Part shown: positions 18,089 through 27,492 of the stretch, piece by piece
How positions within the stretch are numbered: the first letter of the stretch is position 1
How the letters are laid out: each line of letters begins with the position of its first letter
Assembly (NCBI GenBank): GCA_964582545.1
Contig: CAZOSB010000001.1
Span: forward strand, 202,677 to 266,676
Length of the DNA: 64,000 bases
Reading direction: 5' to 3'
DNA from: JAVVUJ01 sp964582545
Lineage (GTDB): Bacteria; Bacillota; Clostridia; Peptostreptococcales; Anaerovoracaceae
Made by a program: the position numbers and the translations under genes
The notes under the pieces: generated by a model
Database searches by the model: none
The model's input: only the letters and a program-made list of their open reading frames with translations
Told to the model about the DNA's origin: nothing

Positions 18089-20141
18089 AACCATAGCGAT
18101 GGAATACTGGAAGCAAGCAATAGCGGTATTTCTGATACTATTATTGTTGTTAAATCCAACCGGTAATGCTTTTATAAAATCCATCAGCAGTCAAGAGTTT
18201 TTTACCTATCATATTAAGGATCTCATAGAAACTACCTTTTCCACGGAGACATCCTATGAAGAGGGGCAACTTTATCTGTCCACAGGCACCTATGAGTCAA
18301 ACTTGGAAGGTCCGCTATTCGGTGTGGGAAAGGGTAAGAATCTCATACTGATTCAAATGGAAGCCCTTCAAAACATGGTGATCAACAAGACCTATAACGA
18401 TCAGGAGATAACCCCTTACCTCAATCAGTTTATTCAAGAAGATGGATCGTTATATTTTGATAACTTTTATCAGCAGATCGGTTCCGGAAATACTTCCGAT
18501 GCTGAGTTTGCTGTTAACAATTCCCTTTTGGGAACCTTGGAAAGCTTCACGTATAAGATCTATGAGAACAATTATTTCTATGGTCTTCCATGGATTATGA
18601 ACGAGAATGGTTATGATACCATGGTAATGCACGGATATAAGAAGGAATTTTGGAACAGAGAATCCATGTATCCGGTGCAGGGCTTTCACAGATTCTACAG
18701 CAGTGAAGATTATAAGAGCGACAATATTCCAGGGATAGGAGGGGGAAATATCGTTGGAATCAGCGACCAGGAATTTTTCAAACAAAGTTTAGAGGTTCTA
18801 AAGGAAAAAGAAGCGCCTTTTTATAGCTTTCTAATTACCCTGTCCAGCCACAATCCATACCGGCTGCCGGACAAGCTGAAGCGGATAGAACTTTTACCTG
18901 AGGATGAGGACACGCTGTTTGGAAATTACATGGCTTCCATCAATTATGCGGATCGTTGTTTTGGAGAGTTTCTAGAAAATTTGAAAGCATCCGGTCTCTA
19001 TGAAAATTCTGTAATTGCTCTCTACGGAGATCATTTTGCTCTCACAAAATCAGACAAACGGATCGAGAGCCGGGTGAGCCAATGGTTAGGTTACCCTTAC
19101 GAGTTTGACACCATGTTAAACGTTCCCATGATGATTCACATACCCGATAGTGGGAACTCTCCTCAAACATTGTCTCTATCCGCAGGTCATTTGGATTTGC
19201 TGCCTACCTTATCCTATGTCATGGGGATAGAAAGACTCAACACCCTTTATCTGGGCCAAAATTTGCTTCAGGCGGAATCGGGATTTGTAGCAGGTCAAAC
19301 ACACCTGCTGAAGGGCTCGTTTATTAAGGATGATATTGTTTTTGAGGTTTCTAGGGATGGAGTCTTTGAAAGCAGCAGGGCTTGGAACAGAATTACCCGC
19401 CAACCCATTGACATTATGCCCTTAAAGGAATATTATTTAAGGGCGATAAATGTAGTGGAGCTTTCTCGGTTTTATCTTGAAAAGGATGTGATAAGAAGAA
19501 TATTTTTAAATGGGGAAAGCATTGAAACCATTATGGCAGATACGGGCGACCAAGAGCCTCTTTCCGTTACAGTAGATCTATACAAAACCAAGGGAGAATC
19601 TGGTGCACTTTTACCTACCGAAAGCAAAGGATACATTCTTTTAGAGGATTTAGTAAGAGAAATGAGGATTAAAATTCTCAGGCATGAAGAATTTCATCCG
19701 TTCTTGGTGCAGATGGAGGATCCTGTAAAGGGACTCGCAAAATTTGAAGAAGAGTTTTCTGGTATTGTCAGGGATGTTGGGATTATTCGTGAAATCGATA
19801 CGGAAGAAAATGAACAATTTAAATTGATTAAAAGCAAATTAATCCCTGTGATTGAAAATTTAAAGGACTATACGAAGGTACAATATTTGGGTTATGAAAG
19901 GATTCTTTTTATGCCCCAAAAGGGAGAATACACCAAGGCTCAAATTCGAGATTTCGTAGAGTTGAATCGGCCTTATGGAATCGTGGTAGAGTTTGAGGAC
20001 TTAAAGAACTACGCTTATTTAAAAAATACGGATGTAAAAATCTATGTTCTCCATGCAGATACAACGTTGGAAAAGACATACTGCAATATTATTGGCACTT
20101 CCGGATATATAAATATAAAGGAAGGGAAAAGGGAAAACTAA
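18063..20141 (+). CDS. LTA synthase-like paralogue with single membrane anchor
   Basis: 692 residues from the ATG at 18063 (GAGG 6 bases upstream), overlapping the previous gene by 26 bases. One membrane segment only (about 20-37 from the start), then a sulfatase-fold domain closely parallel to the preceding protein: IQMEALQNM, GSGNTSDAEF with Thr144, KEFWNRESMYP, SSHNPY, YGDHF. The multi-helix N-terminal domain of typical LtaS is missing, and the C-terminal ~180 residues look like a further degenerated GDPD-like domain. This looks like a tandem gene duplication; it may be a glycerol-phosphate primase or partner of the full-length enzyme. Confidence 0.85.
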   Translation: MDFLRRQIKTIAMEYWKQAIAVFLILLLLLNPTGNAFIKSISSQEFFTYHIKDLIETTFSTETSYEEGQLYLSTGTYESNLEGPLFGVGKGKNLILIQMEALQNMVINKTYNDQEITPYLNQFIQEDGSLYFDNFYQQIGSGNTSDAEFAVNNSLLGTLESFTYKIYENNYFYGLPWIMNENGYDTMVMHGYKKEFWNRESMYPVQGFHRFYSSEDYKSDNIPGIGGGNIVGISDQEFFKQSLEVLKEKEAPFYSFLITLSSHNPYRLPDKLKRIELLPEDEDTLFGNYMASINYADRCFGEFLENLKASGLYENSVIALYGDHFALTKSDKRIESRVSQWLGYPYEFDTMLNVPMMIHIPDSGNSPQTLSLSAGHLDLLPTLSYVMGIERLNTLYLGQNLLQAESGFVAGQTHLLKGSFIKDDIVFEVSRDGVFESSRAWNRITRQPIDIMPLKEYYLRAINVVELSRFYLEKDVIRRIFLNGESIETIMADTGDQEPLSVTVDLYKTKGESGALLPTESKGYILLEDLVREMRIKILRHEEFHPFLVQMEDPVKGLAKFEEEFSGIVRDVGIIREIDTEENEQFKLIKSKLIPVIENLKDYTKVQYLGYERILFMPQKGEYTKAQIRDFVELNRPYGIVVEFEDLKNYAYLKNTDVKIYVLHADTTLEKTYCNIIGTSGYINIKEGKREN

Positions 20142-20143
20142 AA

Positions 20144-21481
20144 ATGGACGATAATTTGAACTTGCTGCTAGATCCTATGGCACTGCTGATTGCAGCACTA
20201 GCCATCGCCATTTTATTGTTGCTTTTTTTTACATTTCTTAAGGTTTCCGCCCTAAAGAAGTCTTATGTGAATCAGTTAGCTTCCATAGAGACTCGGCTGG
20301 AAGAGGTTAAGATGCAGCAGGAAAGTCATGTTAGAATCGCAAAGCAGGAAACCATGCAATTTATTCAGACCAGCTTTCAAGGCTTGGGAGAACTATTGTC
20401 GGCTACTCAGAAGCAGTCAGTAGAGATTCAGGACATCCGATTGCAGGAATTGAGTCGTCAATTGGAAGGGATGAACCTACTCAATGACCAGAGGTTAGAA
20501 CGCATCAGGGTTACCATGGAAAATAAAATTTCCGCCATGCAGGAGGATAATGGAAAGAAACTGGAACTGATGAGAGCTACCGTAGATGAAAAACTTCAAA
20601 AAACTCTGGAAGATAGGATTAGTCAATCCTTTAAGCTGGTCAGCGATCGACTGGAGCAGGTGTATAAAGGGCTTGGGGAGATGCAAAACCTTGCGGTGGG
20701 AGTAGGCGATCTAAAAAAAGTTTTATCCAACGTTAAGACAAGAGGCATCCTGGGAGAAATTCAGTTAGGTGCAATATTGGAGCAGATACTTTCCAAGGAG
20801 CAGTATGCAGAAAATATTCCCACTAAAAAGGGGAGCGGAGACAGGGTGGAATATGCCATCAAGCTTCCAGGAGATCAGGATGGGCAATGTGTATATCTGC
20901 CAATCGATGCCAAGTTCCCTGCAGATGTTTACTCCAGACTGGTGGAGGCCTATGAGATTGGAAATGCCGTGGAAGTAGAAATAGCTTACAAGCAATTGGA
21001 AAAAACTATCAAAGTCTTTGCAAAGAGCATACATGATAAATATATCGATCCTCCACACACCACGGATTTTGGAATTTTATTCTTACCTTTTGAGGGGCTT
21101 TATGCAGAGGTGGTGAGAAGGGGGTTGATTGAAGTACTACAAAGGGAATATAAAATCAGCATTGCAGGACCAACCACCATGGCGGCCATTTTAAACAGTC
21201 TGCAGATGGGCTTTAAAACTTTAGCTATTCAAAAACATTCCGGTGAGGTATGGACGATTTTAGGGGCGGTTAAGACGGAATTTGATAAATTTGGGGATGT
21301 GTTGGCTGCTACCCAACAGAGAATTAATCAGGCCAATGTGGAATTAGACAAGCTCATCGGAACCAGAACGAGAAAGATTCAAAGCAAATTGCGAAACATC
21401 GTAAGTCTATCGGATTCGTCTACAGTGCAAGTTTTGGATACCATCACAGATGAGTTAGTTGAAGAGGAAGAGGATATATAA
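20144..21481 (+). CDS. rmuC: RmuC family DNA recombination protein
   Basis: 445 residues: N-terminal membrane helix (about 11-33), long coiled coil (about 40-195), then the RmuC nuclease-like domain with VKTRGILGEIQLGAILEQIL, SGDRVEYAIKLPG and LPIDAKFPADVY. RmuC proteins limit DNA rearrangement at inverted repeats and have a PD-(D/E)XK-like fold. The start follows a purine-rich GGGAAAAGGG stretch, 3 bases after the previous stop, so it is probably co-transcribed with the LTA genes. Confidence 0.92.
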   Translation: MDDNLNLLLDPMALLIAALAIAILLLLFFTFLKVSALKKSYVNQLASIETRLEEVKMQQESHVRIAKQETMQFIQTSFQGLGELLSATQKQSVEIQDIRLQELSRQLEGMNLLNDQRLERIRVTMENKISAMQEDNGKKLELMRATVDEKLQKTLEDRISQSFKLVSDRLEQVYKGLGEMQNLAVGVGDLKKVLSNVKTRGILGEIQLGAILEQILSKEQYAENIPTKKGSGDRVEYAIKLPGDQDGQCVYLPIDAKFPADVYSRLVEAYEIGNAVEVEIAYKQLEKTIKVFAKSIHDKYIDPPHTTDFGILFLPFEGLYAEVVRRGLIEVLQREYKISIAGPTTMAAILNSLQMGFKTLAIQKHSGEVWTILGAVKTEFDKFGDVLAATQQRINQANVELDKLIGTRTRKIQSKLRNIVSLSDSSTVQVLDTITDELVEEEEDI

Positions 21482-21501
21482 AGGAGGTTGAAAGCGACTT
21501 A

Positions 21502-22245
21502 ATGAGTATCTATGCAATAGGAGACCTTCACCTTTCCTTTTCCGCTGACAAGCCAATGGATCGGTTTGGAGGTCCATGGGTCAATCACACAGAATCCTTA
21601 AAGAACTGCTGGGAAAGTATGGTTCAGCCTGAAGATACGGTAATCCTTGCAGGAGATAGCTCCTGGGCGCTAAAATTTAAGGAGTATCTTGCAGATGCAG
21701 AGTATCTGGAAGGTTTGCCTGGAAAAAAGGTGTTAATCAAAGGGAATCACGATTTATGGTGGGGAACTTTAACAAAGATGAAAAAGTCGGAAAGCTCCAT
21801 CTTTTACTTGCACAATACTTTTTATGAGACCTCTTGCGAAAATCAACCCTATGCGATCTGTGGAACTAGAGGGTGGATTTGCCCAGGAGATGATCCCTTT
21901 ACGGAAAATGACCGTAAGATTTATTTGAGAGAAATGAATCGGTTGGAAACCTCCTTACAGGATGCGCAGCGTGCAGGATATGGAAAAGGACAGGATGCAA
22001 AAGGCCCCATTCTCTGTGCCATACATTTTCCTCCCACCAATCCAAAGCATGAGGTTTCGGGTTTTACAGAGCTCTTTACCCGCTACGGTGTGCAGACTGT
22101 AGTGTATGGTCACTTGCATGGTGAGGAAGGGTATAGGAAAGGTATTAAGGGAGAATACAATGGGGTAGAATATAAGTTGGTATCTTTAGATTATTTAAAC
22201 TGTAGCCCCTTATTGTTGGTCGGTAATTCTTCCCTAGGAGAATGA
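21502..22245 (+). CDS. Calcineurin-like metallophosphoesterase
   Basis: 247 residues carrying all metallophosphoesterase motifs: IGDLHLS, GDSSWAL, KGNHDLWW, IHFPPTN and YGHLHG. It is cytoplasmic and the substrate is unknown. The AAAGGAGG site is about 13 bases from the ATG, longer than usual; no better in-frame start is seen. 20 bases after rmuC. Confidence 0.88.
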   Translation: MSIYAIGDLHLSFSADKPMDRFGGPWVNHTESLKNCWESMVQPEDTVILAGDSSWALKFKEYLADAEYLEGLPGKKVLIKGNHDLWWGTLTKMKKSESSIFYLHNTFYETSCENQPYAICGTRGWICPGDDPFTENDRKIYLREMNRLETSLQDAQRAGYGKGQDAKGPILCAIHFPPTNPKHEVSGFTELFTRYGVQTVVYGHLHGEEGYRKGIKGEYNGVEYKLVSLDYLNCSPLLLVGNSSLGE

Positions 22246-22291
22246 GAGCGGAGCCATTCAGCTTAGGGGAATCAGAAAGGAAGGTGATAAC

Positions 22292-23479
22292 TTGAAGAGA
22301 GTCATATTAATCGTATTGGATAGTCTGGGGGTGGGTGCGCTACCAGATGCACAGAGTTACGGCGATAAAGGAACCAATACATTAGGTCACATTATAGAAA
22401 AAAACCCGGAAATGGATATTCCCAACTTAATAAAATTAGGGCTTGTTCATACTCTGGAACCGGGATTTGTATTGCCGGAGAAGATGGTGGTAGATTCAAG
22501 TGAAATCCTAGGATCCTACGGAAGGTTGGGGGAAATGTCTAAAGGCAAGGATACCATCACCGGTCACTGGGAAATCGCAGGGCTTTTTACAGAGGTACCT
22601 TTTAAGACTTATCCGGATGGATTCCCTCCTGAGTTTATGGAGTCCTATGAAAAGGCGATCGGGGTAGAAACTCTGGGGAATTATGCAGCCTCCGGCACGG
22701 AAATCATAGAAGCCTTGGGCCCTGAGCATGAGGCTTCAGGAAAACCCATCATCTATACCTCTGCAGACAGCGTATTTCAAATTGCTGCAAATACGGCGGT
22801 GATTCCGTTGGAGAGGTTATACGAGATCTGTCAAATTGCCAGAGAACTATTGGTGGGAGAATATGCCTGTGGCAGAGTAATCGCCAGACCTTATGTGTTG
22901 GAGAATGGGAAGCGCAACAGGACTTCAGACCGCAAGGATTACGCTGTCTCGCCTACTGGAAAAACCATTTTAGATCATCTTACAGAAAGCGGAAAGACCG
23001 TTTGCGCCATAGGAAAAATTCACGACATCTTCAACGGGCAGGGCATCAAAACCTCCATTCACACAGACAACAATATGGACGGTGTGGATAAGACCTTGAC
23101 GGTGATGAATCAGGAGTTTGAAGGTTTGATTTTTACCAATCTGGTGGATTTCGACTCTAAATATGGTCATCGTCGAGATCCGGAAGGGTATGCCAGATGT
23201 TTAGAGGAATTTGACCGCAGATTGCCGGAAATTCTAAAAACAATGAAAGAAGAAGATATACTGATTCTCTGTGCGGACCATGGAAATGACCCCACCCACA
23301 CGGGATGGGATCACACCAGGGAGTATGTGCCGGTTTTAGTTTACGGAAAGTCCATTCAAGGGGCAAATTCCATGGAAACCGGTGCATCTTATGGAGACAT
23401 GGGTGCTACAATTGCAGAAATTTTAGGCGTTGGAAAAACGGATATAGGAAATAGCTTTTATAAGCAGATTCAAAAATAA
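22292..23479 (+). CDS. deoB: Phosphopentomutase
   Basis: 395 residues, the family length, of the alkaline phosphatase superfamily. It interconverts (deoxy)ribose 1-phosphate and 5-phosphate in nucleoside catabolism. Motifs: VLDSLGVGALPDA, DTITGHWEIAG, DFDSKYGHRRDPEGY and the metal-binding CADHGNDPTHTGWDHTRE. TTG start after GGAAGGTGAT. It sits immediately before pdp, the enzyme that supplies its substrate. Confidence 0.96.
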   Translation: MKRVILIVLDSLGVGALPDAQSYGDKGTNTLGHIIEKNPEMDIPNLIKLGLVHTLEPGFVLPEKMVVDSSEILGSYGRLGEMSKGKDTITGHWEIAGLFTEVPFKTYPDGFPPEFMESYEKAIGVETLGNYAASGTEIIEALGPEHEASGKPIIYTSADSVFQIAANTAVIPLERLYEICQIARELLVGEYACGRVIARPYVLENGKRNRTSDRKDYAVSPTGKTILDHLTESGKTVCAIGKIHDIFNGQGIKTSIHTDNNMDGVDKTLTVMNQEFEGLIFTNLVDFDSKYGHRRDPEGYARCLEEFDRRLPEILKTMKEEDILILCADHGNDPTHTGWDHTREYVPVLVYGKSIQGANSMETGASYGDMGATIAEILGVGKTDIGNSFYKQIQK

Positions 23480-23488
23480 TTGTTAGCA

Positions 23489-23519
23489 GTATGATCAAAA
23501 ATAAAATATTTGGTCATAC
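23489..23519 (+). other. Intercistronic hairpin between deoB and pdp
   Basis: Arms GTATGATCAAA (23489-23499) and TTTGGTCATAC (23509-23519) pair over 11 positions with one G-U wobble. No T-run follows and the pdp ribosome binding site comes next, so it is more likely an mRNA stability or processing hairpin than a terminator. Confidence 0.45.
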
Positions 23520-23545
23520 AGGAGTAGATTAAGGAGGAGAGGGTC

Positions 23546-24865
23546 ATGGGTAAGAATCTCAATATGATTGATATTCTTCTCGATAAAAGAGAAGGAAAGG
23601 CTCTGACGGATGAGCAAATACAATATTTTGTGAAGGGATTTACAGAAGGAACCATACCTGATTATCAAGTCTCTGCCTTACTGATGGCTATTTTTCTCAA
23701 TAAAATGAATCGGGAGGAAACCTATGCTCTAACGGCTGCCATGAAAAATTCAGGTGATGTGGTAGACCTTTCTCCCATTGCAGGTGTTAAGGTGGATAAG
23801 CACAGCACTGGAGGTGTAGGGGATAAGACCACCTTCATCGTAGGTCCCATCGCTGCCGCCTGCGGTGTACCCATTGCCAAAATGTCTGGAAGAGGATTGG
23901 GTTTCACAGGGGGAACTGTGGATAAAATGGAATCTATCCCCGGATTTCAAACAACCATAGAAGCAGAAGTATTTATGGATTTAGTAAACCATACAGGGCT
24001 TTCTGTTATAGGTCAAACAGCACACATTGCACCGGCAGACAAAAAAATATATGCTTTGCGAGATGTGACATCCACCGTTGACAATAAAAGTTTGATCACT
24101 TCCAGCATCATGAGCAAGAAATTGGCATCTGGTAGCGATGCCATCGTATTGGACGTGAAGTGCGGAAACGGAGCTTTTATGGAAACTCTGGAGGATGCCG
24201 TCGAGTTGGGGAGCATGATGGTGGATATAGGTCGAGAAGACGGCAAGAAAGTGATTGCTGTCATAACGGACATGAATCAGCCGCTGGGAAAAGCAGTGGG
24301 CAATGCCAACGAGGTCATAGAAGCCATCGAAACCCTAAAGAATAATGGACCAGAGGATATCACGGAACTTTCTGTAATTTTGGCATCCTACATGATCTAT
24401 TTAGGGGAAAAGGCAAGCTCTCATCAAGAAGCTATGGATCAGGCCAGAGAAGTTCTCCATAATGGGAAGGCTTTGGAGAAGTTTGGACAATTTGTCAAAG
24501 GGCAGGGGGGAGATCCTAGGGTGCTGGATGACTACTCGCTTTTCCCGCAACCTTTGCACAGGAAGGAAATCCGGGCTGATCAGGATGGCTACATAAGCCG
24601 GATAACAGCCAGAATCATAGGTTTGGCCTCTCAGCACTCTGGGGCAGGGAGAGCCACAAAAGAAGATCCCATCGATTTGTCCGCGGGAATCTATCTTCAT
24701 AAAAAGGTTGGAGATCAGGTGAAAAAGGGAGATGTGCTTGCGGAGGTAATGGGCAACGATATGGCAAAGGTAGAGAGGGGTGCTGAAGAGGGTGCAAAAG
24801 CATTTCTCATAGGGGAAAAGCCAGCCTTGGGGTCTCTTGTGAAAGAAGTCATCGGTTTAGATTAA
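23546..24865 (+). CDS. pdp: Pyrimidine-nucleoside phosphorylase
   Basis: 439 residues, the usual size. It phosphorolyses thymidine, uridine and deoxyuridine to base and pentose 1-phosphate. KVDKHSTGGVGDKTT carries the phosphate-binding KHSTGG signature, and SGRGLGFTGGTVDKMESIPGF is the family fingerprint. The C-terminal barrel-sandwich domain (LHKKVGDQVKKGDVLAEV) is present. Strong GGAGGAG site. With deoB it forms a nucleoside salvage unit; deoC and a nucleoside transporter are not adjacent. Confidence 0.96.
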   Translation: MGKNLNMIDILLDKREGKALTDEQIQYFVKGFTEGTIPDYQVSALLMAIFLNKMNREETYALTAAMKNSGDVVDLSPIAGVKVDKHSTGGVGDKTTFIVGPIAAACGVPIAKMSGRGLGFTGGTVDKMESIPGFQTTIEAEVFMDLVNHTGLSVIGQTAHIAPADKKIYALRDVTSTVDNKSLITSSIMSKKLASGSDAIVLDVKCGNGAFMETLEDAVELGSMMVDIGREDGKKVIAVITDMNQPLGKAVGNANEVIEAIETLKNNGPEDITELSVILASYMIYLGEKASSHQEAMDQAREVLHNGKALEKFGQFVKGQGGDPRVLDDYSLFPQPLHRKEIRADQDGYISRITARIIGLASQHSGAGRATKEDPIDLSAGIYLHKKVGDQVKKGDVLAEVMGNDMAKVERGAEEGAKAFLIGEKPALGSLVKEVIGLD

Positions 24866-24967
24866 CTGTAAATCGAATTTTTATGTCTTTCGTCCATATT
24901 TGATATTGCTCATTTTCGTTCATAATTTATTTTAATTTATTTTCGTCACTTTCGACCTTATTTGAGG

Positions 24968-25004
24968 TTGCAAAAAAATAGGGATGATAGTACAATACTA
25001 TCAT
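24968..25004 (+). promoter_or_regulatory. Promoter with perfect palindrome over the -10 box, upstream of the PilZ gene
   Basis: TTGCAA (24968-24973), a 17-base spacer and TACAAT (24991-24996) form a sigma-A promoter. A perfect inverted repeat with 9-base arms, ATGATAGTA-CAA-TACTATCAT (24984-25004), covers the -10 box, a classic repressor operator position. The remaining gap 24866-24967 is AT-rich with several TTTCGT words and no clear terminator for pdp. Confidence 0.6.
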
Positions 25005-25066
25005 TGAATGATAAATAATCATTTTCTAATTCTAAGAAAAATTGGGAAGGGGACTTTGGTGAGCCT

Positions 25067-25732
25067 ATGCTTTTAGAAACAGTAAAAATCGGTAGCAAAA
25101 TAGAGATTTCTTTTCTTGAGGAAGATACTACAGCGCCAACCAAATATTATAAAACCAAAGTTGAAAATATTATATCTCCTGCCTTATTGACCGTTCAAAC
25201 ACCACATGCCGTCGATCGGATTCTCCGTGTAGAAATCGGTCAGAAATTAAATATGTACAGCTTTCAGAAAGAAGGGATCTATCTTTATAAAGTTGAGGTA
25301 GAGAGCCAGTTTCTGGATGATAATATCGGAATGTTAAACCTAGCTATCCTTTCGCCACCAAAGATAACCCAAAGAAGAGAATTTTTCAGATTGGAATGCA
25401 CCATGGATACTGTGGTGGAAAACTTAACCGTACAGGCACAGGATGCAGAGTTAGAAGATAATGGAGGAACCATTAAGGATATCGGCGCAGGGGGAACGAA
25501 ACTCATCTGCAATATGGCCTTTGATGTTGGAGACGGAATAAGATGTATCTTTACCTTTCGGGATATAAATTTCAACTTTACCGGTGTGATTATCGGTAAG
25601 GAAAGACTAGAAGAAGGACTTAAGTATCGATATAGATATCGGGCAAAATGGAATAAGTTAGATCAAAGAACCGAGGATAAGCTGATGAAGTGCATCTTTG
25701 AAACTCAGCGGGCATCCATGAGAAAAGAATAA
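25067..25732 (+). CDS. PilZ-domain protein, YcgR/YpfA-like
   Basis: 221 residues: N-terminal YcgR-like beta domain (about 5-95) followed by a PilZ domain (about 100-218). The cyclic-di-GMP-binding motif RREFFR is at 103-108. The second motif reads DIGAGG (138-143), with Gly where D/NxSxxG usually has Ser. It is probably a cyclic-di-GMP receptor acting on motility or envelope. It has its own promoter with a palindrome over the -10 box. Confidence 0.82.
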   Translation: MLLETVKIGSKIEISFLEEDTTAPTKYYKTKVENIISPALLTVQTPHAVDRILRVEIGQKLNMYSFQKEGIYLYKVEVESQFLDDNIGMLNLAILSPPKITQRREFFRLECTMDTVVENLTVQAQDAELEDNGGTIKDIGAGGTKLICNMAFDVGDGIRCIFTFRDINFNFTGVIIGKERLEEGLKYRYRYRAKWNKLDQRTEDKLMKCIFETQRASMRKE

Positions 25733-25778
25733 TGTATTTATAATCTTGTAATCTTTCAGTAATGAAAACCTCTTATGA

Positions 25779-25842
25779 TTCATATATTTAATTATAAAAG
25801 CCTACTATAAAAAATTCATTAATACGGCTTTTATGATATGAA
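25779..25842 (+). other. Large imperfect hairpin before dacF
   Basis: Outer arms TTCATAT (25779-25785) and ATATGAA (25836-25842) and inner arms ATAAAAGCC (25794-25802) and GGCTTTTAT (25826-25834) can form a two-part stem. It ends just before the TAGGAGG site of the carboxypeptidase gene. It could terminate the PilZ transcript weakly or control translation of the next gene; a T-rich stretch follows only within the ribosome binding site region. Confidence 0.4.
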
Positions 25843-25860
25843 TTTAATAGGAGGTTTTTT

Positions 25861-27108
25861 ATGTGGTTATATAAAAAAATGAAAGTATATTCTTTGATGT
25901 TTCAAAAATATCCTTTCAGTTGTTTCCTACAGATTAAAAAAATAGCTGTTAGCTTTCTTTTAATAATTGCCTTACTCTTCTCATGGCCATTAAGTTCCTT
26001 TGGAGAAGAAACGGAAGATCCACAAAGTGCATGGAAGATCGATGGGAAAGCGGCGGTTCTTATGGATGCGGGTAGCGGCAAGGTTCTCTTTGAATACAAG
26101 GCGCATGAAAAGTTACCAATTGCCAGCGTCACAAAGGTTATGACCATGCTATTAATTTTGGAAGCCGTAGACAGGGGGCAAATAAGCTTAGAGGATCCGG
26201 TAACCATCAGCGAAAAAGCATCCAGCATGGGAGGCAGTCAAATGTTCTTGGAAACGGGTGAGGTTCAACCCTTAAAACATTTGATGGAAGGGATCGCTAT
26301 GGTCAGTGCCAACGATGCCTGTGTGGCGGCGGCAGAATATCATTCCGGATCTATTGAAATTTTCGTAGAAGCCATGAACAAACGGGCAGGCGAATTGGGA
26401 ATGAAAAATACTCATTTTGTAAATACAAACGGTTTGCCTGTAGCAAATCATTACTCCAGTGCATATGATGTAGGGATTATGTCAAAGGAGCTATTGAAGC
26501 ACATTCATGAAAATGAAACCTGGTTTACAACTTGGATGGATACCATGATGGTAGGGCTACCGGGAAAACAAACGGAGCTTGGGTTGACCAACACCAATAG
26601 ACTTGTCCGAACCTATCCCGGAGCGATTGGTCTCAAGACCGGTTTTACTCAGGACGCCATGTATTGCTTGTCCGGAGCAGCCAGAAAAGGGGACTTGACA
26701 TTAGTTGCAGTAATACTGGGAAGTCCAACCTCTCAAATACGTTTTGCAGAAGCTACAAAGCTGTTGGATTTTGGATTTGCAAATTACGATGCGCTAAAAC
26801 TGGCAGAAAAGGGAGAACCCATCGACACTTTAATTATTGAAAAAGCTTCTCCCAGAGTAATCAATGCAGTAGCGCCACAGGATGTGGCTGTTTTGATCAG
26901 AAAAGGCGATAAAAATGGGATTCGGGGCGAATCGGTTTTTAATAGTATACCGCAGTTGCCCATAACTCGAGGACAACAAATTGGAGAACTAGTGATTTAT
27001 CAAAATGATAGGGAAATTGACAGATACCCTCTGGTAGCAGAAGAAGATGTCCATAAGGCCGGATATCTGGAACTATACATACGAATGCTAAAAGAGGGGG
27101 TAAAATAA
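25861..27108 (+). CDS. dacF: D-alanyl-D-alanine carboxypeptidase, DacF-like (low-molecular-weight PBP)
   Basis: 415 residues. Signal peptide in an extended N-terminus (hydrophobic core about 28-45, likely cleavage near SSFGEE at 48-53). Serine-peptidase S11 motifs: SVTK (Ser89-Lys92), SAN (149-151) and KTG (259-261), all intact, followed by the PBP5 C-terminal beta domain and an amphipathic end LELYIRMLKEGVK. It trims the terminal D-Ala of peptidoglycan stem peptides outside the membrane. In spore formers DacF acts in cortex formation; assignment to DacF rather than DacA is tentative. Strong TAGGAGG site. Confidence 0.92.
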   Translation: MWLYKKMKVYSLMFQKYPFSCFLQIKKIAVSFLLIIALLFSWPLSSFGEETEDPQSAWKIDGKAAVLMDAGSGKVLFEYKAHEKLPIASVTKVMTMLLILEAVDRGQISLEDPVTISEKASSMGGSQMFLETGEVQPLKHLMEGIAMVSANDACVAAAEYHSGSIEIFVEAMNKRAGELGMKNTHFVNTNGLPVANHYSSAYDVGIMSKELLKHIHENETWFTTWMDTMMVGLPGKQTELGLTNTNRLVRTYPGAIGLKTGFTQDAMYCLSGAARKGDLTLVAVILGSPTSQIRFAEATKLLDFGFANYDALKLAEKGEPIDTLIIEKASPRVINAVAPQDVAVLIRKGDKNGIRGESVFNSIPQLPITRGQQIGELVIYQNDREIDRYPLVAEEDVHKAGYLELYIRMLKEGVK

Positions 27109-27327
27109 ATGAATGAGTATGTAATAGCCTTTTCATCTTTTTATAAGGCCGTATACGCGCAGGAAAAATTAAACGAAAGTCATATCCGATCTACCCTAAA
27201 GAAGTTACCACCCGAACTAATTCGATCCTGCGGATATGGGTTATACGTAAGAACAAATACCATAGATAACATCAATAGAATCTTAAACAAAAGCAAAATT
27301 GACACCAAAGGTGTATTTCAAGTGTAA
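27109..27327 (+). CDS. DUF3343 small protein
   Basis: 72 residues. The pattern (short N-terminal strand, STLKKLPPEL, then RSCGYGLYV with a conserved Cys) matches DUF3343, a family proposed elsewhere to carry sulfur or selenium; the role is not established. The ATG directly follows the dacF stop, so it is translated from the same mRNA and a terminator closes the unit. Confidence 0.7.
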   Translation: MNEYVIAFSSFYKAVYAQEKLNESHIRSTLKKLPPELIRSCGYGLYVRTNTIDNINRILNKSKIDTKGVFQV

Positions 27328-27372
27328 ATTTGCCGTCAATGGCGACAAAGTAATATACTTTCAATAATAATA

Positions 27373-27412
27373 AGAGAATACCATTTATAATGATATAGAT
27401 GGTATTTTCTTC
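27373..27412 (+). terminator. Rho-independent terminator after dacF-DUF3343
   Basis: Arms AGAGAATACCAT (27373-27384) and ATGGTATTTTCT (27399-27410) form a stem of about 12 bp with one wobble, merging into a T-rich tail. Confidence 0.75.
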
Positions 27413-27441
27413 TTGCATTCAACTCCATTTGCCCTTAAAAT
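27413..27441 (+). promoter_or_regulatory. Sigma-A promoter of argH
   Basis: TTGCAT (27413-27418), a 17-base spacer and TAAAAT (27436-27441), about 50 bases upstream of argH and immediately after the preceding terminator. Confidence 0.6.
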
Positions 27442-27492
27442 AAATCTATATGGCAAGAAAGGTGCACATGAAGTGTAGAGGTAAAATAACAC

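Noticed and set aside
24886..24960. Repeated TTTCGT words as an activator binding array
   Set aside because: Spacing is irregular and the words are too short in AT-rich DNA to support a site.
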